From: Bacteroidota bacterium
GTDB lineage: Bacteria > Bacteroidota > Bacteroidia > AKYH767-A > OLB10
Direction: 5' to 3'
NCBI GenBank assembly: GCA_016717325.1
Contig: JADKFV010000029.1
Span: forward strand, 1 to 64,000
DNA: 64,000 nt
In this document: positions 1 through 8,105 of the stretch, one piece after another
Layout of the letters: every line of letters starts with the position of its first letter
Position numbering within the stretch: the first letter of the stretch is position 1
Made by a program: the position numbers and the translations under genes
The notes under the pieces: model-generated
What the model saw: only the letters and a program-made list of their open reading frames with translations
What the model was told of the DNA's origin: nothing
Databases searched by the model: none

Positions 1-468
1 CTGTCTTATCGATGCCGCAGTTACAATGCAGAACAGCAAAGCAATTTATGAATGATATAAAAGAAAAACAGCAGAATCTAAAATTACATCCTCTGTGTGA
101 TAAACAAAACTGACATTGCCAAAAATAGAAAACCTAAGTCAACTGCATCCAATTGAAAACGTCATTTTTATTTCTGCAAAACAAAATCTAAACATCGAAA
201 AGCTAACCCATGCCATGTAGAACAACGATGTGATTAATAACCTCAACTCAACAACGAACTGGTAACAAACGTAAGGCATAAAGAAGCTTTGCAAAATACA
301 ATGAATGCATTGGAATCGGCCGGCATTGGATTGCAAACAAACGTCACCACCGACTGGATTGCACAAGACATACGTGCAGCACTCTATCACCTCGGCACAG
401 TAAGTGGCGAAATATCGACAGACGATTTACTCGAAAATATTTTTAGCAGGTTTTGTATCGGGAAGTAA
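1..468 (+). pseudogene. mnmE: Decayed 3' part of tRNA modification GTPase MnmE
   Basis: No frame is open throughout, but pieces from different frames read like the end of MnmE in the right order: LIDAAVTM near the left edge, the G4 motif NKTD at 103-114, the G5 motif ISAK at 170-181, then TNVRHKEALQ, and finally the family's hallmark C-terminus FSRFCIGK with a stop at 466-468. Internal stops and frame changes show it is dead. MnmE modifies the wobble uridine of several tRNAs together with MnmG, so a working copy must exist elsewhere. The 5' part is cut by the window edge. Identification rests on motifs read by eye. Confidence 0.85.
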
Positions 469-492
469 ATTGTCTTTCATTTGTTTGTAAAA

Positions 493-720
493 TTTGGCGA
501 ATCAACTTACACACTATTGCAAAAAGGAAAAAAGTAAAATGCAAAAAATGAAACCCCATTTTAATTAGAAAAGTTTTATAACATTGCCCGATGCCCGAAA
601 TAATTAATCACACTATGGTTAACCGACCAAATTTATGAAGTAGTGAAAGATTAGAAGCTGGAATGTGAAGCTATGCAGGTAGCAGAGAAAAAAATTAACT
701 TAAAAAAGCGTAACAAGTAA
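493..720 (+). pseudogene. Decayed XRE-type regulator, C-terminal part (copy 1)
   Basis: One frame with several stops reads like the second half of a small XRE-family helix-turn-helix protein: FGESTYTLLQKGKK, then LITLWLTDQIYEVVKD, then EAMQVAEKKINLKKRNK. The last two pieces match the end of the XRE remnant at 3258-3482 almost residue for residue. Its stop codon (718-720) overlaps the ATG of rmuC (720-722), suggesting that the two were once translationally coupled. At least four in-frame stops make it a pseudogene. Confidence 0.65.
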
Positions 721-2275
721 TGGAAGCAATCTTATTAATAATCATCTGTGTGTTGTTGCTTATTGCGATTGTACTCATCATTGTTTTCCGAAACAAAAGC
801 AGCAACGAATTGCCCCTGCTACAAAATAAGGTAGCTGAATTACAAACCAGTCTTTCTAAAATTGAAACCAATCTTAAAGAAGACTTTCGCATTAACCGTG
901 AAGAAAATGCAACCATAGCTAAGGACAACAGAAAAGAGTTGAACGATACATTGATTGGTTTTAAGGCTGAACAATCTGAAACCTTAAAAACAATTACTGA
1001 GCAAAGCCAGAATGCTTTAAAAGAAATTAATAAAACACTGGATGAAAAAGTTGGAGCATTAATCACAAAAATTGATACTAACAACAAAGTCAACCGTGAA
1101 GAGCTTACTAAAAACATTACTGATTTTTCAGGAGCCAATATTATTCAATTAGACAAAATTAATAACCAGGCAAAAGAAGATAATAAATTAATTCGCGAGG
1201 CACTGGTAAATGCATTCAAAGGCTTTCAGGAAACATTTGATAACAACATCAAATCATTCAACGACCTGCAAAGAGAAAAATTTGCTTTGATGGATACCAA
1301 GCAAAACGAATTGGTAAAAAGTACCGAAACCAAACTGGAAACTATTAGGGTTACGGTAGAAGAGAAATTAGAAAAAACCCTCAGTGAACGCCTTGGACAA
1401 AGTTTTGAAACAGTAGGCAAACAACTCATTGAAGTGCAAAAAGGTTTGGGCGAAATGCAAACCATTGCAACCGATGTAGGTGGTTTGAAAAAAGTATTGA
1501 GCAATGTAAAACCCTTCTTCTTTAAGAGGTGGTGTTGGCGAAGTTCAGTTGGCATTATTGCTCGAACAGATTTTGGCGCCCAACCAATACGATGCCAATG
1601 TACGCACTAAAAAAGGCAGTACCGAACCAGTGGAGTTTGCCATTAAATTACCCGGACGTAGCGAAGACGAAAGTGCTTTTGTGTACCTGCCTATTGATGC
1701 CAAATTTCCTAAAGACACTTATGAGCATTTAATTGCTGCCTATGAAAATGCAATTCCTGATGATATTGAAACAGCGACAAAAAATTTGGAAACGGTAATT
1801 AAGAAAATGGCAAAAGACATAAGAGACAAATATCTTGACCCTCCCAATACTACCGACTTTGCTATCATGTTCCTTCCATTTGAAAGCATATATGCCGAAG
1901 TAATAAGACGTAGCTCATTGATTGACCAGTTGCGTACTGAGTTTAAAATAACCGTTGCAGGCCCTACTACTTTAATGGCAATATTAAACAGCTTGCAAAA
2001 TGGGCTTTAGAACATTGGCTTTACAAAAACGCAGCAGCGAAGTTTGGAAAGTGCTGGGCTCTGTAAAAAAAGAATTTGAAGTATTTGGTGGCCTGTTAGA
2101 AAAGGCGCAAAAAAATATACAAACCGGACTTGGCCAGTTAGATGATGTTGTGGGTACCCGTACAAGAGCCATCCAACGCCAGTTACGTGATGTAGAAACA
2201 TTGCCAGCGGTGGAAGCAGCAATAGAATTGCCTGAAATTATTTTAAATACTAACCAAGATGAAAAGGAAATTTAA
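720..2275 (+). CDS. rmuC: DNA recombination protein RmuC, broken by two frameshifts
   Basis: RmuC-family proteins are membrane-anchored, coiled-coil proteins with a nuclease-like core that limit recombination at inverted repeats. Three consecutive frames join into one protein of about 515 residues, normal for the family: an N-terminal membrane helix (residues 3-25), a long coiled coil (30-260), then the conserved core with GGVGEVQLALLLEQIL, LPIDAKFP and FLPFESIYAEV. The first shift lies near 1512-1520 (run TTCTTCTTT) and the second near 1994-1998, where one A fewer in CAAAATGGG restores NSLQMGFRTLALQKR. Start ATG overlaps the stop of the upstream XRE remnant. It may be a true pseudogene or carry sequence errors; neighbours in the island are decayed, but the same kind of shift occurs in housekeeping genes. 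Confidence 0.85.
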
Positions 2276-2289
2276 TTTTAAACTATCTA

Positions 2290-2376
2290 ATGCAAGGTTT
2301 TAAAGTAGTCGAATTTGACCACTTTAAAAAGAAAAATAATTTCAACTATGGCGAATTCGCCACAATTAAAAAATAA
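2290..2376 (+). other. Short ORF (28 codons) containing a 32-bp near-perfect palindrome
   Basis: This ATG-started reading frame lies between rmuC and the KilA-N gene. Its product is lysine- and phenylalanine-rich and I do not recognise it. The first third is an inverted repeat (2298-2329) centred at 2313/2314, with one mismatch and one G-T pair, so the segment could equally be a transcription-stop or protein-binding site. It may be the remnant of a longer gene. Confidence 0.3.
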
Positions 2377-2378
2377 GT

Positions 2379-3200
2379 ATGGCAAAAAATAAAACCATCA
2401 ATGTAAAAGGAACAGAGATTACATTATTCTCTGAAGGCACAAGCGATTTTATTTCCCTCACTGACATTGCCAAACACAAGGATTCGGCAAATACCGATAC
2501 CATTATTCAAAACTGGTTGCGAAACAGAAACACAATAGAGCTACTGGGTTTTTGGGAAACGATGTATAACCCAAATTTTAAACCCCTCGAATTCGAGGGG
2601 TTTAGAAAACAAGCTGGGTTAAATAGTTTTGTAATGACACCTAAAAAATGGATTGAAACCACAACTGCGATTGGTATTACATCCAAGTCAGGCAGATACG
2701 GAGGAACATTTGCACATAAGGATATTGCGTTTGAATTTGCCTCATGGATTTCTATTGAGTTCAAATTGTTCATCATCAAAGAATTTCAACGCCTTAAAGA
2801 AGATGAAAACCACCGCTTAAAACTAACATGGAACCTGCAACGAACTTTAGCCAAAGTAAATTACCACATACATACCGATGCGATAAAAGATAACCTAATA
2901 CCTAAAGAACTAAGCAAATTGCAAACCTCTTTTGTGTATGCCGATGAAGCAGATATGCTCAACATGGCCTTATTTGGAATGACAGCAAAACAATGGAGAG
3001 ATGCTAACCCAAAAGCCGAAGGCAATATCCGTGATGCTGCCAATATTGAACAGTTGGTGGTACTAAGTAATTTAGAAAGCATCAATGCAGTTTTAATACA
3101 CCAGGGTTTACAACAAAGCGAACGCATACAGCAACTGAATAAAATTGCCATTACGCAAATGAAAAGCTTGGTACAAAACAGCAGCCTTAAAAAATTATAA
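2379..3200 (+). CDS. KilA-N domain protein (phage antirepressor type)
   Basis: A 273-residue protein with an N-terminal KilA-N DNA-binding domain (about residues 5-125): SLTDIAKH, IIQNWLRNRNTIELLGFWE, NSFVMTPKKWIE and GRYGGTFAHKDIAFEFASWI are typical of the family, which occurs in phages, plasmids and islands. The C-terminal half (130-273) is helical and of a type often attached to KilA-N in bacteria. It follows a 28-codon ORF by 2 nt. The ORF is intact and without stops, unlike its neighbours. A perfect 26-bp palindrome (2579-2604) lies inside the KilA-N coding sequence. Its role is unknown; regulation of nearby phage or defence genes is a guess. Confidence 0.85.
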   Translation: MAKNKTINVKGTEITLFSEGTSDFISLTDIAKHKDSANTDTIIQNWLRNRNTIELLGFWETMYNPNFKPLEFEGFRKQAGLNSFVMTPKKWIETTTAIGITSKSGRYGGTFAHKDIAFEFASWISIEFKLFIIKEFQRLKEDENHRLKLTWNLQRTLAKVNYHIHTDAIKDNLIPKELSKLQTSFVYADEADMLNMALFGMTAKQWRDANPKAEGNIRDAANIEQLVVLSNLESINAVLIHQGLQQSERIQQLNKIAITQMKSLVQNSSLKKL

Positions 3201-3205
3201 TAAAC

Positions 3206-3257
3206 ATGAACAAACAAGACCTCCTGACTAAAATAAAAGACTTACAAGGTTTAACCA
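3206..3257 (+). pseudogene. N-terminal stub resembling a restriction-modification methyltransferase
   Basis: After an ATG the frame reads MNKQDLLTKIKDLQGLTNDE, which resembles the first residues of adenine-specific methyltransferases of the type III Mod kind. It then joins, in another frame, sequence of an XRE regulator, and the frame stops at 3287-3289. I read this as a recombination junction between two unrelated genes. The assignment of so short a piece is uncertain. Confidence 0.35.
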
Positions 3258-3482
3258 ATGATGAAAATGGACGCAACTCAACTGAGTAAAATTGAAAAGG
3301 GTTTGCAGCAATTAAAACGGGAACAAATACCTATCATTGCCGATATACTCAAAGTTGAAAAAGATGAATTAATGACGCTGTGGTTGGCGGACCAAATATA
3401 CTCAGTGGTTAAGGATGAGAAGCTAGCAAAGGAGGCCGTGCAGGTTGCTGAGAAGAAAATAAATTTTAAAAAAAGAAAATAA
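3258..3482 (+). pseudogene. XRE-type regulator lacking its N-terminus (copy 2)
   Basis: A 74-codon frame whose product reads DATQLSKIEKGLQQLKREQ, IIADILKVEKDELMTLWLAD and then a lysine-rich tail. That is the last helices of an XRE helix-turn-helix domain plus its C-terminal extension; helices 1-2, including half of the DNA-binding motif, are absent and replaced by the stub at 3206-3257. The tail is shared with the remnant at 493-720. It could be translated from the ATG pair at 3258-3263, but it should not bind DNA normally. Confidence 0.6.
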
Positions 3483-3710
3483 AAAGCTGAAATGAGCAAT
3501 CAAAATAACGACATCATTATTTACAATTCCCCGACAGGTATTGTGAAAATAGAAGTAGTTTTTAACAACGAAACATTTTGGTTTACACAAAAGGCATTGG
3601 CGGAATTATTTGGGTAGAGTACCGATAATATTTCATAGATATCGTGATATTGTCAATGCCGTTTTCTTTCGGCCAAAATATCAAACGTGATTATTTTTTC
3701 CTACTATTGT
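3477..3710 (+). repeat. Direct repeat R1, copy 1 (RhuM stub plus promoter region)
   Basis: About 230 bp nearly the same as 7853-8085: end of the preceding gene (AATAAAAAGCTGAAATGAGC), the RhuM stub, an AT-rich palindromic stretch (TAGATATCGTGATATT) and the leader of the zinc-ribbon gene. Divergence is mainly within the RhuM codons; the non-coding part is almost identical. Confidence 0.8.
3492..3638 (+). pseudogene. RhuM-family N-terminal fragment (copy 1)
   Basis: Begins MSNQNNDIIIYNSPTG and continues NETFWFTQKALAELFG, the characteristic start of RhuM ('virulence protein RhuM') family proteins, which are widespread on islands and next to restriction systems. A TAG (3615-3617) interrupts it, after which STDNIS and a second stop follow; the remaining roughly 280 residues of the family are missing. 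The truncation point is the same as in the copy at 7867-8013. Confidence 0.75.
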
Positions 3711-4065
3711 AAAACAAAACAACAATAATATGCCACGTTTGTGTTTAGCATGCAATGAGCCATTGGTGGGCCGCAGCAATATGCCATCCCTCCACTCAAA
3801 CCTTCAGGACAACGATATTCCAGAAAGCATCATGGACATGACCATTGACAATTACACAGCATTTTTGGAACAAAGACGAAAACTTATTTTAGGCAAACTC
3901 AGGAAATACTATGAAGCACTATAAATCAAAAAATATTTTAAAACCATACAAATTATTCAGTGAGCTGTAATTTTTAAAATGCGAAACCTTCTCTTAAATA
4001 TCGTTCCTTTCTCAACCTCTATTACGGAGAAAGAATTTGCCATATACACGGCAAAGCAAGATGGC
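3702..4065 (+). repeat. Direct repeat R2, copy 1 (364 bp)
   Basis: Near-identical to 6353-6717, with about a dozen differences by eye. It spans the leader TACTATTGTAAAA, the chimeric ORF 3730-3924, and the start of another coding fragment (RNLLLNIVPFSTSITEKEFA). The two copies flank the DUF4062/AlbA gene pair in the same orientation. The first ~75 bp also occur at 8077-8155 in front of the intact zinc-ribbon gene. Confidence 0.9.
3730..3924 (+). pseudogene. Chimeric ORF: zinc-ribbon start joined to a foreign C-terminus (copy 1)
   Basis: The first 16 residues (MPRLCLACNEPLVGRS) are those of the zinc-ribbon protein at 8106-8456, but the second cysteine pair is missing. From residue 18 the product reads MPSLHSNLQDNDIPESIMDM then FLEQRRKLILGKLRKYYEAL, resembling the last residues of large nuclease-like proteins such as the DUF262/DUF1524 (GmrSD-type) group; that resemblance is weak. 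The frame is open and could be expressed, but is best seen as a fusion of two gene ends. Confidence 0.55.
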
Positions 4066-4161
4066 GATTTGGATAATAAGAAAACTGTTAGTAAAAAATA
4101 AAATGTGGTGAATGAGCCACAAGCGGGTTATGGTGGTGATTTGTTTAATCAGGAAAACTAA
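3979..4161 (+). pseudogene. Fragments of unrecognised restriction-type genes
   Basis: An ATG-led piece (RNLLLNIVPFSTSITEKEF) runs to a stop at about 4099-4101. It is followed in-frame by NVVNEPQAGYGGDLFNQEN and a stop, which looks like the extreme C-terminus of another protein. I cannot name either. The first piece is repeated at 6631-6717. Confidence 0.35.
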
Positions 4162-4196
4162 ACTATCAATAAAGCACTATTCAAAAAATAGATAGA

Positions 4197-4787
4197 ATGG
4201 CAAAAGCAACGCAAAAAATAAAAATAATGGTCGGCTCTACGGTGTATGGCTTTGAAGACCAGCTTTCGCAAATTGTGGCACAGTTGCAATTGCTGGATTA
4301 CGATGTACTCAACTCCTACAACGGCAGCATAAAAGTAAACCCTACACTATCCAATTTAGATAATTGCCTCAATGCAGTAAAAGAATGTGATTTGTTTTTA
4401 GGCATCATCCGGCCTTACTATGGCACGGGCAATATTGGTGAAAAGAACATCACTTTCGAGGAAATAAAATTAGCCATCAAACTCAAAAAGCCTTATTGGT
4501 TTTTAGTGCATCGGGATGTGGTTTTCTCCCGGTTACTGTTTAGCAAAATGAAATTGAAGTCAGGCGATAAAATTGTGGTAGAACCCAACCGCTTTTTTGA
4601 TGAACGTACCATTGAAATTTATGAGTATGTAATAAAAAACCACGAACCGGTTACGCTACGCAATGGCAATTGGGCACAGGAGTTTTACCGCCTCGATGAA
4701 ATGATGACTTACATCAACACACAGTTTACAGACATGGATTTTGTTCAAAATATACTAAACGAAAAAACGGCAAAAAATGGAAAATAG
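4197..4787 (+). CDS. DUF4062 domain protein
   Basis: A 196-residue protein with an N-terminal DUF4062 domain (about residues 6-110), an alpha/beta fold related to TIR and nucleoside-deoxyribosyltransferase domains: KIMVGSTVYGFEDQL (strand 1 and loop), CLNAVKECDLFLGIIRPYYG, then NITFEEIKLAIKLKKPYWFLV, in which the FEE glutamate sits where such folds carry a catalytic acid. The C-terminal part is helical. It overlaps the next gene by 11 nt, so the two are probably co-translated. Related domains are found in antiviral systems, where they often act as NAD-processing or signalling parts; that role here is inferred only from context. The gene is intact and lies inside R2 repeats. Confidence 0.8.
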   Translation: MAKATQKIKIMVGSTVYGFEDQLSQIVAQLQLLDYDVLNSYNGSIKVNPTLSNLDNCLNAVKECDLFLGIIRPYYGTGNIGEKNITFEEIKLAIKLKKPYWFLVHRDVVFSRLLFSKMKLKSGDKIVVEPNRFFDERTIEIYEYVIKNHEPVTLRNGNWAQEFYRLDEMMTYINTQFTDMDFVQNILNEKTAKNGK

Positions 4788-6201
4788 TTTTATCATAGAA
4801 AACCTGCTGGAACAACAGGAAGGCACCCGTTTAGAGTTTAAAGCAACTGTAAACAAAGAAGCTATTGCCAAAACCATTGCAGCCTTCATCAATACACAAG
4901 GTGGCGATTTGCTGATTGGTGTAGAAGACAATAAGAAAATTGTAGGTGTAGAGAATGCCGAAAAAGTTTGTGCATCCATTCAGAAAATGCTGGTAGAATA
5001 CATACAGCCCATTGCTCCCATTTTTACACAGGTAGTTAATTACAAAAAGAAAGATTTAATTCTCATCAGTGTTTGGGAAGGTGCAAAAAAACCCTACCAG
5101 TTCAAAGGCAAAATATTTACCCGTGAAAACGATGCCACCAAACTGTCCTCTGTCAGCAATCTAACTTCACTCATTAAAGACCGCAAAGAGGCCGATTTTC
5201 ATTGGGAACGCAGAACCGTGTTGGGTTCCTCCTTACTGGATTTAGATACCGAAGAAATCAACCAAACCATTGCCTTATACAAAGCCTACAAGCCCAATAG
5301 TGTAATAGAAGATGCCGAAGATTTTTTAATTCAGATGGGATTAATCCAGAATGGCAATCTCACCAATGCCTGCATGGTGCTGTTTGGCAAAAAGCCAACC
5401 CGTTTTATTCCGCAATCCAAAATCAGGATCACCATTTATCCTTCCACCGTTTCAGGCGATAATTTTTTAAACGACAAAACATTCGATGGCAGCTTGTTTC
5501 AAAACATTACCGCCATCCTCAATTTCATAGAAATCTCCTTTGGTAAAAACATTGTGGTAGATGGCATCCTGCGGAAAGAGAAATACAACTATCCCTTAAT
5601 GGCTGTTCGTGAAGGCTTGCTCAATGCAATGGTTCACCGGGATTACAACTCAGTAAACGGCTTCTTGCAGATTTCTATTTTTAGCGATAGAACCGAAATT
5701 TCCAATTACGGTGGCCTGCCTGCCGGCATCACCATCAAGGATTTAAAAAAGGAACACAGCTCCATCCTCCGCAACCCCGATATTGCCCAGACATGCTTTA
5801 TAAGAAAGTACATAGAAATGCTGGGCAGCGGCACATTGCGGATGATAAGCGATTGCAAAAAGAACGGCTTTAGAATACCCGTTTGGACGGATAAAGACAA
5901 TGTAACCACGGTAACTTTCCCAGACCTTTCTATAAAAACCAAAGCCACTAAAGGTGTAAATGAAGGTGTAAATGAAGGTGTAAAAAAGGTGCATTTTAAA
6001 GCCGAGAGTGAAGGTGTAAACGAGGAGCTAAACGCCATCTACTCAGTAATTGAGAAAACGCCCGGATTAAAAGCCCCGGCCATTGCATCGGCATTGGGCG
6101 TAAGCCTTTCAACAGCCGAAAGGTATATTAAGAAATTGAAAGACACTAAGCATATAAAATTTGTAGGTGTACCCAAAACAGGGGGATATTTTATCAAGTA
6201 A
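4777..6201 (+). CDS. AlbA_2/Schlafen-like ATP-binding protein with C-terminal winged helix
   Basis: A 474-residue protein of the family often labelled 'ATP-binding protein, RecG-like'. Order of parts: AlbA_2 (Schlafen-like) domain, residues 10-130, with EGTRLEFKATVNKEAIAKTI and INTQGGDLLIGVEDN; a middle region; a GHKL-type ATPase segment (about 265-390) with REGLLNAMVHRDYN, ISNYGGLPAGI and RNPDIAQTCFI...EMLGSGT; a linker with repeated EGVNEGV units (about 390-415); and a winged helix (415-474) with APAIASALGVSLSTAERYIKKL. Start chosen at the ATG inside the end of the DUF4062 gene. Such proteins occur in defence islands. Pairing with DUF4062 suggests a two-part system, not yet shown. Confidence 0.85.
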   Translation: MENSFIIENLLEQQEGTRLEFKATVNKEAIAKTIAAFINTQGGDLLIGVEDNKKIVGVENAEKVCASIQKMLVEYIQPIAPIFTQVVNYKKKDLILISVWEGAKKPYQFKGKIFTRENDATKLSSVSNLTSLIKDRKEADFHWERRTVLGSSLLDLDTEEINQTIALYKAYKPNSVIEDAEDFLIQMGLIQNGNLTNACMVLFGKKPTRFIPQSKIRITIYPSTVSGDNFLNDKTFDGSLFQNITAILNFIEISFGKNIVVDGILRKEKYNYPLMAVREGLLNAMVHRDYNSVNGFLQISIFSDRTEISNYGGLPAGITIKDLKKEHSSILRNPDIAQTCFIRKYIEMLGSGTLRMISDCKKNGFRIPVWTDKDNVTTVTFPDLSIKTKATKGVNEGVNEGVKKVHFKAESEGVNEELNAIYSVIEKTPGLKAPAIASALGVSLSTAERYIKKLKDTKHIKFVGVPKTGGYFIK

Positions 6202-6352
6202 AAATAATAGCCCATGCAGCAAAAAATTCAATTAAATATTATTCCATTCAAAAACTTGATTTATATAAACGCTTTTCTTTCTGTGGATAAATTGCAAAAT
6301 ATAAACTAAAGATTTCTTTCATCAATAAACATTTGTCACAAAAAAAAATCAC

Positions 6353-6717
6353 TACTATTGTAAAAACAAAACAACTATAAAATGCCACGTTTGTGTTTAG
6401 CATGCAATGAGCCATTGGTGGGCCGCAGCGATATGCCATCCCTCCACTCAAACCTTCAGGACAACGATATTCCAGAAAGCATCATGGACATGACCATAGA
6501 CAATTACACAGCCTTTTTGGAACAAAGGCGAAAACTTATTTCAGGCAAACTCAGGAAATACTATGAAGCACTATAAATCAAAAAATATTTTAAAACCATA
6601 CAAATTATTCAGTGAGCTGTAATTTTTAAAATGCGAAACCTTCTCGTAAATATCGTTCCTTTCTCAACCTCTATTACGGAGAAAGAATTTGCCTTTTACA
6701 CGGCAAAGCAAGATGGC
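6353..6717 (+). repeat. Direct repeat R2, copy 2 (365 bp)
   Basis: Second copy of the sequence at 3702-4065, same strand, on the other side of the DUF4062/AlbA pair. The distance between equivalent points (3730 and 6382) is 2652 bp. Homology starts abruptly at TACTATTG and stops after AAGATGGC, where each copy continues into a different fragment. Confidence 0.9.
6382..6576 (+). pseudogene. Chimeric ORF: zinc-ribbon start joined to a foreign C-terminus (copy 2)
   Basis: Same 64-codon chimera as at 3730-3924, with three residue changes (N17D and L53S among them). The junction after VGRS is at the same base, so the fusion arose once and was then duplicated. It retains only the first CxxC of the zinc ribbon. 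Confidence 0.55.
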
Positions 6718-6719
6718 TA

Positions 6720-7010
6720 TTACCTCATGCAACAAATGACAAAATTGCATCACATATAGAAGACATACTAAATTTGATGGTGTACGAATTGTATTTTGGA
6801 AAGCATATGAAAAAAGTGGGAATAGATGTATTGCAGTTTATTAACCCGAAGCAGATAAGTAATTTAAAAACAAATAATGAAAAGGCAGAGGAAATAAAGA
6901 AGTTTTATATATAGCTGCAAACGCCTGATAATCAAGTAAAGCAGCGTGTCAATATTGTAGATATTAAAAGCCTCAATGTAGAGTCAAAAATAAATTTGGC
7001 AACATGGTAA
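6720..7010 (+). pseudogene. C-terminal remnant of a type IIG/Eco57I-like restriction-methylase
   Basis: A frame with a single internal TAG (6912-6914) reads LPHATNDKIASHIEDILNLM, VYELYFGKHMKKVGIDVLQF and then LQTPDNQVKQRVNIVDIKS, ending at 7008-7010. This matches the pattern at the extreme end of large single-chain restriction-methylation proteins (VYELYF ... DNEVR). It joins directly to the end of repeat R2. No start and no catalytic part remain. Confidence 0.5.
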
Positions 7011-7042
7011 TCAATAAACATTCATAATTAATAATTATAAAA

Positions 7043-7870
7043 ATGAGTAATATCAAACTTTTTGAAAATAAACAAGTGCGTTCCTATTGGGATAATGATG
7101 AAGAACAATGGTATTTTTCTGTTATTGATGTAGTAGAAATTTTAACCAATAGCCCCAATCCAAGAGATTATTGGTTTAAAATGAAAATTAGAGTTAAAAG
7201 TGATGATGGTCTTGAACTGTCGACAATTTGTCGACAGTTGAAACTAAAAGCTACAGATGGCAAAATGAGGGAAACTGACTGTACCAATACCCAAAATCTA
7301 TTACGGATAATCCAATCTATACCTAGCCCCAAAGCAGAGCCATTTAAACAATGGTTGGCAAAGGTAGGCTACGAACGTATGCAAGAAATAAACGACCCCA
7401 GCCTAAGCATAGACAGGGCAAGAGAAAACTGGCAAAAATTGGGGCGTAGCGAAAAATGGATACAACAACGAATGACCGGGCAAGAAACCCGAAACAAGCT
7501 CACCGATTACTGGCAAGAAAGTGGCGTAAAAAAAGGCGAAGAGTTTGCAGCACTCACCAACATTATTCATCAAGAATGGACAGGCTTAACCGTTAAAAAA
7601 CATAAAAACCTAAAAGGGCTAAAATCTCAAAACCTAAGAGACCATATGAGTGAGGCAGAACTCATCTTTACAGCATTGGCAGAATTATCTACACGGCAAA
7701 TAGCCGAAACAGAAAAAGCAAAAGGTCTGCAACAAAATGCAGTAGCCGGTAAAAAAGGTGGTGCTGTAGCCAAAAATGCCCGCAAAGAATTAGAAGCCCA
7801 AACAGGTAAAAGTGTGGTTACAGGCGAAAACTTTTTACCACCAAAAAAAGAAAATAAAAAGCTGAAATGA
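7043..7870 (+). CDS. Bro-N domain protein (BRO/antirepressor type)
   Basis: A 275-residue protein. The N-terminal Bro-N domain (about 1-105) has FENKQVRSYWDNDEEQWYFS, VIDVVEILTNSPNPRDYWF and LSTICRQLKLKATDGK. The middle and C-terminal parts (110-275) carry RARENWQKLGRSEKWIQQRM, a segment found in many bacterial Bro-N/DinD-like proteins, and AVAGKKGGAVAKNARKELE. Such genes are common in prophages and islands; the function is not established. The stop (TGA 7868-7870) overlaps the ATG of the RhuM stub. A perfect inverted repeat (12-bp arms, 1-nt spacer, 7215-7239) lies in the codons for LSTICRQLK. Confidence 0.85.
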   Translation: MSNIKLFENKQVRSYWDNDEEQWYFSVIDVVEILTNSPNPRDYWFKMKIRVKSDDGLELSTICRQLKLKATDGKMRETDCTNTQNLLRIIQSIPSPKAEPFKQWLAKVGYERMQEINDPSLSIDRARENWQKLGRSEKWIQQRMTGQETRNKLTDYWQESGVKKGEEFAALTNIIHQEWTGLTVKKHKNLKGLKSQNLRDHMSEAELIFTALAELSTRQIAETEKAKGLQQNAVAGKKGGAVAKNARKELEAQTGKSVVTGENFLPPKKENKKLK

Positions 7871-8085
7871 GCAATCAAAACAACGACATCATTTTTTACA
7901 CCACCACAACAGGCAATGTGAAGATTGAAATAATTTTTAGCAACGAAACCTTTTGGTTTACACAAAAGGCAATGGCGGAATTATTTGGGTACAGTATCGA
8001 TAATATTTCATAGATATCGTGATATTGGCAATGCAGTTTTCTTTCGGCCAAAATATCAAACGTGATTATTTTTTCCTACTATTGT
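7853..8085 (+). repeat. Direct repeat R1, copy 2
   Basis: Counterpart of 3477-3710: RhuM stub with the same truncation, the TAGATATCGTGATATT stretch, and the TACTATTG leader. Here it leads into an intact zinc-ribbon gene, so this is likely the parental arrangement. Confidence 0.8.
7867..8013 (+). pseudogene. RhuM-family N-terminal fragment (copy 2)
   Basis: Reads MSNQNNDIIFYTTTTG, NETFWFTQKAMAELFG, YSIDNIS and then stops (8011-8013), about 48 residues of a family that normally has about 330. Unlike copy 1 there is no stop before the truncation point. Its ATG overlaps the Bro-N stop (ATGA), the usual sign of co-translation in the original operon. Confidence 0.75.
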
Positions 8086-8105
8086 AAAAACAAAACAACA
8101 ATAAA

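Noticed and set aside
1226..1555. Minus-strand ORF across rmuC
   Set aside because: It is antisense to the conserved RmuC core and lacks any recognisable domain.
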